Shown: positions 9,353 to 18,493 of the stretch, in pieces
How the letters are laid out: the number at the start of each line of letters is the position of its first letter
Position numbering within the stretch: the first letter of the stretch is position 1
Assembly: GCA_027006175.1 (NCBI GenBank)
Contig: JALTKS010000079.1
Coordinates: 1 to 64,000 of the forward strand
Direction: 5' to 3'
Length of the DNA stretch: 64,000 nt
DNA from: Gammaproteobacteria bacterium
Lineage (GTDB): Bacteria > Pseudomonadota > Gammaproteobacteria > AKS1
Notes under the pieces: model-generated
What the model was told of the DNA's origin: nothing
The model's input: only the letters and a program-made list of their open reading frames with translations
Databases searched by the model: none
Translations under genes and position numbers: made by a program

Positions 9353-10054
9353 GTGATCGGAAATAAACACTTACTTGCATTAATACCAGCAAGAGGGGGC
9401 AGCAAACGCCTACCTAAAAAAAATAGTTTAAGTTTTTCCGGTAAACCATTAATAGCCTGGAGTATAGAAGCAGGCTTAAAGTCAAAGTATGTCGACGAGG
9501 TAATTGTCTCTACCGATGATATTGAGATAGCTGAAATTAGTAAAAAATATGGTGCAACTGTTCCTTTTATGCGTCCAATTGAATTAGCGAGTGATACATC
9601 AAGTACAATTGATGTCGTTCGGCACGCAATTGAATATTGTAACCACAATGTTGGTAAATTTGATTATATAGTTGTACTACAACCTACTTCACCACTCAGG
9701 ACGGAAAAAGATATTGATGCCTCGGTTGAAATGCTCAGTAATAACCAAGCAAATGGTATTATCGGTGTGACAGAAATAGAACATCCAGTTGAATGGATTA
9801 ACGTGTTGCCAGATGATTTATCCATGGACAACTTTTTTTTGAATAACAATGACAATAAAAGAAGTCAGGATTTTCCTGTCAGGTATCGTGTCAATGGTGC
9901 GATTTATCTTGGAAAAATAAAAGAGATTCTGGAAAGCAATTCATTTCTGGATGCGGGTAAGGTATATGCACATATTATGGATAAAGCTTCCTCTGTTGAT
10001 ATCGATTGTAAATTAGATTTTGATTACGCAGAGTTTATAAAGAATGCAGGTTGA
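9353..10054 (+). CDS. legF: CMP-legionaminic acid synthetase (NeuA family)
   Basis: A cytidylyltransferase of 233 residues with the NeuA/LegF N-terminal signature LIPARGGSKRLPKKN (about 10-24), which binds CTP. Further landmarks are LQPTSPLRT (about 106-114) and VDIDCKLDFDYAE near the C-terminus. It activates the nonulosonic acid to its CMP form. GTG 9353 lies 2 nt after the previous stop. A second NeuA-type gene (22097) is similar in layout but clearly different in sequence, so the two probably serve different nonulosonic acids. Confidence 0.87.
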   Translation: MIGNKHLLALIPARGGSKRLPKKNSLSFSGKPLIAWSIEAGLKSKYVDEVIVSTDDIEIAEISKKYGATVPFMRPIELASDTSSTIDVVRHAIEYCNHNVGKFDYIVVLQPTSPLRTEKDIDASVEMLSNNQANGIIGVTEIEHPVEWINVLPDDLSMDNFFLNNNDNKRSQDFPVRYRVNGAIYLGKIKEILESNSFLDAGKVYAHIMDKASSVDIDCKLDFDYAEFIKNAG

Positions 10055-10060
10055 TTTAGC

Positions 10061-11620
10061 TTGATTAGTTTTGACTTAAATAATATTAAATCTTCAGAAT
10101 ATTACTGGCCTGTTTCGCGAGACCAGATAAGAAAAATTGATCTTGATGTTTTGCAATTTATAATTAATTATTCAGATAATGAGAGTGATAGTGAGGCATG
10201 CAAGTTTCTGTTAACTATTTTGCCAAAGCTCCGGCTTGAAATAATTAATATTGTTCGTGCTGAAATAATAAAAAAACAGGCGAGACTGGACGGTGTCACA
10301 CCGATGATGCCAGATTGTGCAAAAATATGGAATGCTGTCTGGAATGAACAGGAAATTGCGCAGTCCAGGTTTACTTCCGCATTTAAATATGGTGTGCCCA
10401 AAAGAAGCCTGTTGCGTACGATCGCGCGCCCAATACGAGGGATTAATAATTCTGATGGATTTAGTTACAGAGCGTTTAGCAGCATTAATTTTGATAATGA
10501 TGTGGTTTGTGTAACAAAATGCCCATTGACTATTGAACATATCAAGCATACAGACGATAGAGTAGTGTTGGTTTCATTGTCGGAATGGTTCCATCCACCC
10601 AAAAATACAAATGATTTTGGTCGAACACTATCTGATAGATTTGTATCAAGGTTTATAGGTGACTTATTTGAGCTACTGAATGATAATTATGATGTAGAGT
10701 TATCGCTTGTATCAAAACAATATCTCGAAAGTTGGTTCAAGGAGTCTGGTTTTTGGATTAACTATTATTGTGATAGGGTGCGAAGTAATAAAAAACGACT
10801 ACCTAAAAAGTTATGGATTGGTACTTCGGGAATAGTCTGGTCACGGATGCTAGCAGACGTGGTTTTGGAAGAGCAAGGTGAGGTTGTTGGGCATGATCAT
10901 GCATGGGGTGCGAATTTTTCAACAACAAATCTAATGCCGGTATTTGAAACCAACAACATTAGTAAATATGTTACATTTTCAAAAGCGCAAGTCGATATCT
11001 ATACTGATGTTAGAAAAAAGTATTTTGATGAGTCGAATCCTGTTGAAATAAGTTATTTTAATCTTGCAGCAACCACCAAACCGAAAATTTCAAACAAGAG
11101 AAACGATCTGAAAAGAATAATGTACGTTGCTTCATTTTATCCATGTGATGTTCTGGTTTCAGGTGACATGATGGATACGCAAGTGGCTGTCGATTTTCAA
11201 AAAAAACTTTTTTCTTGTTTGAACAAGTTGGGTTTTGATGTGATGATAAAACCACATCCTCAAAGTCCGCAAAAGTTACCCGATTCGTTAATCAGCGAAT
11301 TTAATGTCGAAGTTCATACAAAATCGTTTGAGGAAGAATGTGATCAAGCTGATTTGTTAATATTTGATTATCCCATGTCGACAACATGGGGGTATGCACT
11401 TGGAACTGATATTCCAATATTGTATATAGACTTTGGTTTGGCTCCCTTGCCTGAAAAAGAACTCCAGTTGTTAGAACAACGATGTTCCCGGATAGAAGGT
11501 TCGTTTGATCAGGATAATAGAGCCGTAATTGATTGGGATTTGATTAAATCGGCGATAAATTCTGCTCCTGATAAAACTGGAAGAAAATATGGGGTGGATA
11601 TACTTGGATTTAGTAGTTGA
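10061..11620 (+). CDS. Unassigned GT-B-like protein (possible glycosyl- or phosphotransferase)
   Basis: I do not recognise the family. The 519-residue protein starts at TTG 10061, 6 nt after legF. Its C-terminal half has a strand-loop reading MIKPHPQSPQKLP (about 394-406), followed by a segment rich in acidic and aromatic residues, ADLLIFDYPMSTTWGYALG (about 429-447). This pattern is seen in GT-B capsule enzymes, CDP-glycerol-phosphotransferase-like proteins and several bacterial sialyltransferases, which share an HP motif. There is no signal peptide or clear membrane segment. Lying next to CMP-legionaminic acid synthetase makes a CMP-nonulosonic acid transferase a reasonable but unproven idea. 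Confidence 0.75.
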   Translation: MISFDLNNIKSSEYYWPVSRDQIRKIDLDVLQFIINYSDNESDSEACKFLLTILPKLRLEIINIVRAEIIKKQARLDGVTPMMPDCAKIWNAVWNEQEIAQSRFTSAFKYGVPKRSLLRTIARPIRGINNSDGFSYRAFSSINFDNDVVCVTKCPLTIEHIKHTDDRVVLVSLSEWFHPPKNTNDFGRTLSDRFVSRFIGDLFELLNDNYDVELSLVSKQYLESWFKESGFWINYYCDRVRSNKKRLPKKLWIGTSGIVWSRMLADVVLEEQGEVVGHDHAWGANFSTTNLMPVFETNNISKYVTFSKAQVDIYTDVRKKYFDESNPVEISYFNLAATTKPKISNKRNDLKRIMYVASFYPCDVLVSGDMMDTQVAVDFQKKLFSCLNKLGFDVMIKPHPQSPQKLPDSLISEFNVEVHTKSFEEECDQADLLIFDYPMSTTWGYALGTDIPILYIDFGLAPLPEKELQLLEQRCSRIEGSFDQDNRAVIDWDLIKSAINSAPDKTGRKYGVDILGFSS

Positions 11621-11687
11621 GTGTTCGGCAGTAATGTTGCCCTAAATTGCTTGAAAATAAAATTTGATTGGTTGAATTGGAAATTAA

Positions 11688-13031
11688 ATGGGTAAAGACA
11701 CAAACAAAAGTAATACAAAAAGAATTTTAATACCATTGCTTTATGATTACTATATGTTCGATTATTTCAAGGATCTATCGGTTCAGCTTGTAAACGATGA
11801 GTTTGATGTGACTATACTTTCATTTGATGAGCGAGTTTTATCGGGGTATGCAAAAGTCGATAAACGAATAAAGCTTGTTAAAGGTTCGCGAATTATGCGT
11901 ATTTTATTCAATCGTTCCGGTAACCTGTTTTTCCGTAGTTTATTATGGATGTTTGGGTGGTTGTGGTGCTTGCCTCTGAAGTTTAAAAATGATTTTGTTA
12001 TTGTGCCCTGGGACAATAAACCACTTTGGTATATTATGACCAGATACCTTCCTGCAATGAGCTGTCATAACTCTACAGAATACCTTGATTTTGAATTAAC
12101 ACTTGAGCACATGCATCTTAGTGATAAGGATAAGAGTGAGAAATGGCGCAGATTATGGCTGCTTGTCGATCATATTATTGGTGGGCGGTTATTGCCCAGA
12201 GTGAATGATGAAATATTGTATTATAATGGATATGCTATTATTGATAAACTAATGGGTTTTCGATCGCCTAATTATCTTCACGGCTATTCTAGTTTAAATT
12301 ATCTTACTGTTACTGGTGAAAAAATTAAAAATAATTTGCTTGGCAATGGGTTGAATAGAAATTCTGAATTTCCAAAAGTGATCGTAACAGGTAGTCCAAG
12401 TTATGAAGGAATTATGCGGATAAAAAATAATTTTACTCAGCTAGATAAGGAAGATATTTACAAACAATATGGTATAAAAAATAATCGCAATTTATATTCC
12501 TTTTTTCTCTCACCTTCAAGCTTCACAAAAGATCAAATAGACGAAGTTGTTACGGTTGTAACTACAATAAGAAATTTTGACCAAAATAGTGCTTTCATTC
12601 TTAAGTTCCATCCAAAAACACAAAAAGGTGACCCGGATAAATTCAGAATGCAGCTAAGTGAATTATCTGATGATCTAGTGATTATTACAGATTTTGGTGG
12701 TGATGAGTTGAATGCAATAATCATACTTTCTTCCAAGTGTGTTGTTCAAAAACAAGGTACCGTAGGATTTATTGCCATGTTGTTTAACCATGCATTGATT
12801 TCCTATAACCTTGTTGACACTGATTATTTTGATGATATGTATGAGCTTGTTGGTGGTTCATTTCATTGTAAAACAAAGAACGAAATAATTCGATCGCTCA
12901 ATAAACTGGATACAGATGGCGGTAAGTCAGAGCTGAAGAAGTTGCAAAATGCCGCATGCAATGATGTTTGTTACCCTAATGATTCTCCTTGCACTGAAAT
13001 ATCGAAAATTATACAGTCGCACTTTTCCTGA
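11688..13031 (+). CDS. Unassigned GT-B-like surface carbohydrate protein
   Basis: A 447-residue cytosolic protein of unknown family. GT-B-like marks are VTGSPSYEGIMR (about 235-246), a strand-HP pair in AFILKFHPKTQKGD (about 302-315) and a C-terminal nucleotide-site-like region SSKCVVQKQGTVGFIAMLF (about 350-368). One hydrophobic patch near 85-98 could be a membrane contact. It lies between two other unassigned GT-B-like genes. The HP motif again recalls sialyltransferase-type or glycerophosphotransferase-type enzymes, but the donor cannot be decided. Confidence 0.73.
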   Translation: MGKDTNKSNTKRILIPLLYDYYMFDYFKDLSVQLVNDEFDVTILSFDERVLSGYAKVDKRIKLVKGSRIMRILFNRSGNLFFRSLLWMFGWLWCLPLKFKNDFVIVPWDNKPLWYIMTRYLPAMSCHNSTEYLDFELTLEHMHLSDKDKSEKWRRLWLLVDHIIGGRLLPRVNDEILYYNGYAIIDKLMGFRSPNYLHGYSSLNYLTVTGEKIKNNLLGNGLNRNSEFPKVIVTGSPSYEGIMRIKNNFTQLDKEDIYKQYGIKNNRNLYSFFLSPSSFTKDQIDEVVTVVTTIRNFDQNSAFILKFHPKTQKGDPDKFRMQLSELSDDLVIITDFGGDELNAIIILSSKCVVQKQGTVGFIAMLFNHALISYNLVDTDYFDDMYELVGGSFHCKTKNEIIRSLNKLDTDGGKSELKKLQNAACNDVCYPNDSPCTEISKIIQSHFS

Positions 13032-13050
13032 TATAATCAAAAGATAAAGA

Positions 13051-14463
13051 ATGAGTGTGATGATTAAGCAACCTGCTAACAGGTTTATTGATGTAGTAAT
13101 CAAGTCAAAAAATAAAGGGCGCATAAAAAAATTAGCTGTAGCTATTTTTAGGAGAATTGCCAGACAGAAATGGGTCATGCCGCTGATTATAAAGTATGTC
13201 GTCTCAGAGTTAACTCTTCTGTCAAGCAATAAAAATAGTGATAAAAAAATTCGTTTGTTAGTACTTAATGAAGAACGTTACAAGGCTGATTTGGAAGTAT
13301 TATCTGAACATCCTGATGTTGAGCTGATTTCTTTACCTTCAGCTGTGCAACATTTAATAAACTCTCTTTGGGTCTCGGAATTAAGAGAGTTATCACAAAA
13401 GAATCCAGTGGCATATTTCGAATGCAAAGAACCGGCTGTTATTGAGGTGAGAAATAAACTAGCAATATTTCTACAGGATTTTATACTCAGGTTGAAATAT
13501 AAGGTTAAATTTGATGCCCTAGTTACATGTACTTTCTATTATAGGCAAGATAAAGATTGGGAGATTGCGGCCGAAAAAATCGGGATTCCATTTTTTGCTA
13601 TCCACAAGGAAAACATGAAAGATCCGATAGTCCATAAAATAAGTATTGATGGCTACAAGAGAAAACATATTAAGTTTTATGGGCGTAGAATATTTTTATT
13701 TAATGAATTAGAGAAAAGTGTACTTCTAAATGCTGATGTGTCCACTGAAGATAAAGTATCAGTTGTTGGTGGTTTAAGGATGGATCGAATTTTTAAACGT
13801 ACTGACTCGGGTGATGTAAAAGAACCTGGGCGGAAAGTTGTACTCTTTTCATTTCATCATTGTATCGGATTGCTCGACATACCTGATGCTATTAGATATT
13901 TTAGCACGCGACGTGATGTTGGATTTGTTGAATATTTTGATTTGGTGCATGGTATGGTTGCACAGTTTGCAGCAAATAATCCAGATGTTGAAGTGGTTAT
14001 CAAACCAAAGTGGGAAGAAGAATGGAATGATCATATTCGCAATGCGATTGAAAGAGTGACTGGTATAAACCCGGATGCAATACCTAATTTAAAAATCACA
14101 GGAAAAGTACCAGCGCAAACCTTGATTGAAGAATCTACAGTAGTTGTTGGTCTTAACTCTACGACTTTACTCGAGGCAAAATTATTTGGTCGACGTGTGG
14201 TCGTCCCATTGTTGGCTGAAGCCAGGGGAAAGTATTTTGACAAACATGTATATTTTCACAAATATTTGGATACGTTCAATACGCCAGGATCACCTGAAGA
14301 GATATTGGTTGCTTTGGATGAGGAATTAAATGGTATATCACCTGTTCGTGATCTAAATCATGAAATGATTAGGGATTATCTGGGTGTTTATGATGGCAAT
14401 GTTGCTAATCGTATGGTCAATATTATGCGTTCTGAAATCAATGTTGACAAAGTACAACTTTAA
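13051..14463 (+). CDS. Unassigned GT-B-like protein, third of three in a row
   Basis: A 470-residue protein. Its second half has the order expected for a GT-B enzyme: VVGGLRMDRIF (about 235-245), VVIKPKWEEEW (about 312-322), KITGKVPAQTLIEESTVVVG (about 349-368) and NSTTLLEAKLFGRRVVVPLL (about 370-389). These resemble the UDP-sugar or CDP-polyol binding half of surface carbohydrate enzymes. No export signal is seen. The three genes from 10061 to 14463 are similar in size and fold but not obvious duplicates. Confidence 0.73.
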   Translation: MSVMIKQPANRFIDVVIKSKNKGRIKKLAVAIFRRIARQKWVMPLIIKYVVSELTLLSSNKNSDKKIRLLVLNEERYKADLEVLSEHPDVELISLPSAVQHLINSLWVSELRELSQKNPVAYFECKEPAVIEVRNKLAIFLQDFILRLKYKVKFDALVTCTFYYRQDKDWEIAAEKIGIPFFAIHKENMKDPIVHKISIDGYKRKHIKFYGRRIFLFNELEKSVLLNADVSTEDKVSVVGGLRMDRIFKRTDSGDVKEPGRKVVLFSFHHCIGLLDIPDAIRYFSTRRDVGFVEYFDLVHGMVAQFAANNPDVEVVIKPKWEEEWNDHIRNAIERVTGINPDAIPNLKITGKVPAQTLIEESTVVVGLNSTTLLEAKLFGRRVVVPLLAEARGKYFDKHVYFHKYLDTFNTPGSPEEILVALDEELNGISPVRDLNHEMIRDYLGVYDGNVANRMVNIMRSEINVDKVQL

Positions 14464-14572
14464 ACGGATTGGTTATTGTTCGTAAGGCTTTGTGATAAAT
14501 TATTATAGTAGTGCTTATAAGCAATTCATTGTTCTTAATTAATATAAACAAATACTACAACAGGAAATAATT

Positions 14573-15358
14573 GTGGATAGAAAAATACAGCTTAAAGAAA
14601 ACCAGGCTTACATAGAGAAAGAAGGGTTAGATGAGCTGATAAATTTTATGGACGGAATTGATTTTGATAGCGATGTTTATGATTCAGTGAGTGGGACGCT
14701 TTCAATACCGATGCCACCAGAGTCAAGTGATCTGGTTAGGTTGCACAAAATAATAAGACAACGAAAATGCTTTACTGCGCTTGAGTTTGGGTTAGGTTAT
14801 TCGTCAATAGTTATTGCCGATGCTTTAAAAAAGAACAAATTTGATTGGGATAATCTCGATGATAAACCAAAATTACGAAATAGATTTATGTTTCAGCTTT
14901 TTTCTGTAGATACATCTCAGCAATGGATAGATATACTCGAACAGCGTTTTCCAGAACACCTTAAGGATGTGATTACTATTAGACAGAGTGATGTTGAAAT
15001 AGGAACATTCAATGGTCAAATTTGCCACTACTATAAGAATATACCTGATGTAATCCCTGATTTTATCTATTTAGATGGACCGCATCCTAAAGAAGTACAG
15101 GGCTCAATAAATGGTATGAGTTTTAATTGTGATGAAAGAACTGTGATGTCAGGAGATTTACTGCTCATGGAACCAGTCTTTCTTCCTGGAACATTTATTC
15201 TTGTAGATGGACGTACAAATAATGCTCGTTTTTTACAGAATAATTTTAAACGTACCTACAAATCTAATTGGGATGTAGAAGGTGATATTACTACATTTGA
15301 ATTAGATGAAGAGCGTCTAGGAAAATATAACATACTCGGTTCAGACTATCTAAAATAG
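14573..15358 (+). CDS. Class I SAM-dependent methyltransferase-like protein
   Basis: A 261-residue protein beginning at GTG 14573 after a 109-bp gap. Residues 68-75 read ALEFGLGY, a likely SAM-binding motif I (E/DxGxGxG form). An FSVD at about 109-112 would be the acidic ribose contact, and DFIYLDGPHP (about 160-169) the post-II strand. The substrate is unknown; in this setting it may methylate a sugar or a glycan-linked group. The gap before it, without overlap, suggests that it may start a separate transcription or translation unit. Its stop is followed at once by the remnant of a formyltransferase gene. Confidence 0.7.
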   Translation: MDRKIQLKENQAYIEKEGLDELINFMDGIDFDSDVYDSVSGTLSIPMPPESSDLVRLHKIIRQRKCFTALEFGLGYSSIVIADALKKNKFDWDNLDDKPKLRNRFMFQLFSVDTSQQWIDILEQRFPEHLKDVITIRQSDVEIGTFNGQICHYYKNIPDVIPDFIYLDGPHPKEVQGSINGMSFNCDERTVMSGDLLLMEPVFLPGTFILVDGRTNNARFLQNNFKRTYKSNWDVEGDITTFELDEERLGKYNILGSDYLK

Positions 15359-15359
15359 T

Positions 15360-16161
15360 CTGAATTTAGCAATACTAACCTCTGATCAAAATAGACATAA
15401 ATGGCTTGTTCATCAATTGCTGCTGAATGGGCATAGTCTAAAGTTGGTTGTATCTGAAAAAAGGTTGTTGCCTAAGTCAGAAGGTGATGCCGATTCAATT
15501 TTAGTCGCCACTCATTTCAAATCATTTATTGATGCTGAAGAAAGGTTTTTTCCTCAGGCGGATAAATTTCCAGCTGAAGTTATCGAATTGATATCAACAG
15601 TTTCTGGAGGTCTGGGAAAGCCAGATATTCAAAAAAAAAATCATCAGTTCAAATGTTGATTATATAGTTGTGTTTGGTAGTAGCCTCATTCGTGAACCAT
15701 TATTGAGCGCTTATTCAGGTCGCATGATTAATTTACATCAAGGATTGTAGCCATACTATAGAGGTTCTGGTACTAATTTTTGGCCATTCTATAATAATGA
15801 AATCGAATATGTTGGGGTTACATTACATTATATTGATAAAGGAGTTGATACTGGTGATATGATTGCACATGCTCGACCTAATATTCAACCAGGTGATGAT
15901 CAATACATTATAGGTTGTAAAACCATTCAGTCATCAGTTGATTTGTTATTGCAGGCTTTATCAATACTAGAACAAGGTCATGTATTGAAAACGACAGCCC
16001 AGCAGGAAAAAGGAAAATTATATAAACGAAATGATTTTAATGCTGATTCAGTACGTACAGTTCTTAACTTGCTCGATAAGGGAATCGTAGAGGAGTATTG
16101 CATGCTGGTTGCTCAAGGGCAGGCACCTAAAATAAAATTATTGGATCTAGAGCTCGCATGA
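15360..16161 (+). pseudogene. Sugar formyltransferase pseudogene (frameshift at A10 plus in-frame TAG)
   Basis: Read in one frame with one base removed at an A10 run (15631-15640), the segment encodes a continuous formyltransferase-like protein. It has an N-terminal LNLAILTSDQNRHKWLVHQL, then DYIVVFGSSLIREPLL, INLHQGL-stop-PYYRGSGTNFWP, and VGVTLHYIDKGVDTGDMI. The HxGLxPYYRGSGT and DxGD motifs are those of the Formyl_trans_N fold, which moves formyl from 10-formyl-tetrahydrofolate to an amino sugar. The lesions are a +1 A in the homopolymer, a TAG at 15748-15750 where serine is usual, and CTG (15360) where a start is expected. The last codon overlaps the deacetylase ATG. As read, the gene is inactive. 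Confidence 0.82.
15631..15640 (+). repeat. A10 homopolymer at the frameshift of the formyltransferase remnant
   Basis: Ten consecutive A bases lie inside the formyltransferase remnant. Nine would restore the frame into the conserved part that begins at DYIVVFGSS. Such tracts slip during replication and can switch surface-glycan genes, or they may reflect a sequencing or assembly error. The separate TAG at 15748 means that slippage alone would not restore the full protein. Confidence 0.8.
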
Positions 16162-17195
16162 TACCAATATTATTAGCTGTCAATTTCCACTATGTTGGTA
16201 TGAAAGGTTTACCTTTTCCCGGACTTCATAGCTTGGATGAGAGTGAGTTAAAAATAATACTTGAGGATTTAGGAAAAACATTTGATTTTGTTAAATCTGA
16301 TACTTTGGTCAAACTTATTGATAAAAATCAAAAAATATCCAGTCCTTTATGTGCCATTACTTTTGATGATGGTCTGTCATGTCAATATACTTCCGCTTTA
16401 CCGGTTCTTGAAAACATGAAAATTCCGGCAACATTTTTTGTTCCTGGACTACCGTACTTAGAAAGTAAAGTTTGTACGATTCATAAATTACACTGGTTAC
16501 GTGCACATATGAGTCAAACGGAATTACATAAAAATTTGCTTAATAAATATACATCGATGATCGGAAAAGAAGTGGATATTGAAGGCATTAGTGATATTGA
16601 AGTATTGAGTGTTTTACCAAATGATGATTTGGAAATTGGAAAATTAAAGTACTGGCTCCATTACATAATTAATGAAAATGAAAACGAATTAATAGTCGAT
16701 TCTTTGTTTAAGGATATTGTTGATTCGGAAAAAGAATTTGTTGAGAGCTTTTACATGAGTAAGTCAATGTTAAAAAAGTTAAATGCTATGGCAGGACACA
16801 GGGTTGGTGCTCATGGATACACACATAGACCACTAGCTACTTTGTCAGATGCAGATGTTATTAATGAAGTAAATAAAACAAAAGATGCACTTTCTGCGGC
16901 TATAGGTGATAGTATAGACGCTTTTAGTTATCCACATGGTAGCTATTCAGCAGTCAATCAAAGAAATTCAGAAATAGTTTTAAATGCAGGCTTTAAATAT
17001 GCATTCACAATGGAACGCGGATTTAATTCGACATTACAACAACCAGGTTTGTTGGCACGTATTGATTGCATTGAAACTTCGGTTGGCAAGTGTGCATTGT
17101 ATGAATATACATGTGATCTTCCTGTTTCGTTAAATGACAACTATCCAGTTTTCCGTGAACGTTACCTTGATGAGCCGGATATTCCTGTTACCTGA
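16158..17195 (+). CDS. Polysaccharide deacetylase (NodB-homology) family protein
   Basis: A carbohydrate esterase 4 type protein of 345 residues. It has motif 1 TFDDG (about 71-75, with the catalytic and metal-binding aspartates), the metal-binding HxxxH motif as HGYTH (about 219-223) and motif 3 YPHGSY (about 257-262). A stretch of about 90 residues inserted between motifs 1 and 2 is unusual for the core domain. No signal peptide is seen, so it may act in the cytosol on a precursor. The 4-nt overlap with the formyltransferase remnant recalls ArnA/ArnD, where a NodB-type enzyme removes a formyl group; this comparison is only suggestive. Confidence 0.85.
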   Translation: MIPILLAVNFHYVGMKGLPFPGLHSLDESELKIILEDLGKTFDFVKSDTLVKLIDKNQKISSPLCAITFDDGLSCQYTSALPVLENMKIPATFFVPGLPYLESKVCTIHKLHWLRAHMSQTELHKNLLNKYTSMIGKEVDIEGISDIEVLSVLPNDDLEIGKLKYWLHYIINENENELIVDSLFKDIVDSEKEFVESFYMSKSMLKKLNAMAGHRVGAHGYTHRPLATLSDADVINEVNKTKDALSAAIGDSIDAFSYPHGSYSAVNQRNSEIVLNAGFKYAFTMERGFNSTLQQPGLLARIDCIETSVGKCALYEYTCDLPVSLNDNYPVFRERYLDEPDIPVT

Positions 17196-17257
17196 TTTAT
17201 TCATTTCGTGTTTATTTTTATTAATTATCTAAATTAAAGTTATATAGAAGGAGTAAG

Positions 17258-18484
17258 ATGAAATATTACGTTGAATTGCCTGAGTTATGGGCTACTGAGT
17301 TTTTAGAAAATGATCCGGATTGTGCGGGTTATTGGGTGAGCAGTCTGACGCAGTCTTGGCAAAAAGGTTACCCCGATAATTGTACAGTTCCATGGACAAA
17401 TTATGTTGATGTAGTACGAAGATTAAGGCTACATAGTGATAAGAAAATAATTGTAGATGTTGATATGTTATATAACGAACCAAGTATTGCAGCTACCGTG
17501 GCGCGCGAATTATACGAGGCAGGTTGTAATACGATTGTTGTTGAATCCAAACGCTTTCCTAAAGTTAATAGTTTAACTCCGGATTCAATGGTGTTAAGTA
17601 CACCAGAAGAATTTTGTCGGCTATTAAATAAAGTAAAAACTACAGTGCCAGAGTTAGAGGTTATCGCTAGAAATGAATATCTTGCCACAACAAAAGATGT
17701 TGATGTAACAGCTAGAATTGCTAAGCGTGCTTTGCATGCTGGAGCAGATGGTGTGGTTATACATTGGGGTGGTGATTCAAATACAGAGCTCCTGAAAAAA
17801 ACGCTAAAAAAATTAAAAGCAGATGGTGTGCAGACAGGTATTATACCAACTAAATATCTGGATCAGGTTGTCGATGGTGATTTTGAAGACCTAGCCGACT
17901 TTAGTATTTTAGGTAACATATGTTCATCATATATTCGACATATTTTCAGCCAACAAAGCGTGTCATCGTTACTGAAGATTCCTTGTGAATTCAAGTCCAT
18001 ACTTGATCGTGTTAATAGTCACGAACCAGCGGGGCATAACACGCTGGTTGTGTTGGGTGCAAAAGCGACAAAAGATGGTTCGTATATGTTGTCAAACAAA
18101 GACGTTGCTAAACAATTTACAGATAAACTGAGCGACTATTACTCAGTCGTACTTGTTGTAGGAGAAGATGCGGATATATCAGTTGATGAGAATGACAAGA
18201 TTCATGTTGTTCGAGTAGCTGATTCTCTCGGTGAAGTACATTCCCTCTCATCTGCAATGGAACTGTTAAATACTGAAAGTGTAACGGTTGCGTACGCAGA
18301 TATTGAAGACTTCGGTATGAATAATATGGGCACAAATGGATTGCTGTTTGATGGTGATGTATATGCAGGGGTTATGAATGTTGCATCGGATGTTTTGTTA
18401 TCGATGGTGGCTTCGGTTGATCCCACTGCTTCCATATTGGAAATGGCTTCAATAAATAATGTTAAATCAACAGTCATTAATTAG
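17258..18484 (+). CDS. Phosphoenolpyruvate mutase with extra C-terminal domain
   Basis: Residues 1-275 form the PEP mutase/isocitrate lyase barrel. PEP mutase residues are conserved: D40 (GYPDN), D67 and D69 (VDVDMLYN), E96, K98, K102 and N104 in ESKRFPKVNS (family: EDKxxPKxNS), and IPTKY near 200. The enzyme turns PEP into phosphonopyruvate, the entry step to C-P compounds. Residues of about 285-408 are extra. They look like a worn MobA/RmlA-like nucleotidyltransferase (TLVVLGAKATKDG, then DSLGEVHSLSSAMEL and VTVAYADI), without the usual GxGxR...KP signature. A good ribosome-binding site (AGAAGGAG) precedes the ATG, 7 nt upstream. The next two genes complete the 2-aminoethylphosphonate route. 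Confidence 0.87.
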   Translation: MKYYVELPELWATEFLENDPDCAGYWVSSLTQSWQKGYPDNCTVPWTNYVDVVRRLRLHSDKKIIVDVDMLYNEPSIAATVARELYEAGCNTIVVESKRFPKVNSLTPDSMVLSTPEEFCRLLNKVKTTVPELEVIARNEYLATTKDVDVTARIAKRALHAGADGVVIHWGGDSNTELLKKTLKKLKADGVQTGIIPTKYLDQVVDGDFEDLADFSILGNICSSYIRHIFSQQSVSSLLKIPCEFKSILDRVNSHEPAGHNTLVVLGAKATKDGSYMLSNKDVAKQFTDKLSDYYSVVLVVGEDADISVDENDKIHVVRVADSLGEVHSLSSAMELLNTESVTVAYADIEDFGMNNMGTNGLLFDGDVYAGVMNVASDVLLSMVASVDPTASILEMASINNVKSTVIN

Positions 18485-18493
18485 GGTGGCGCA

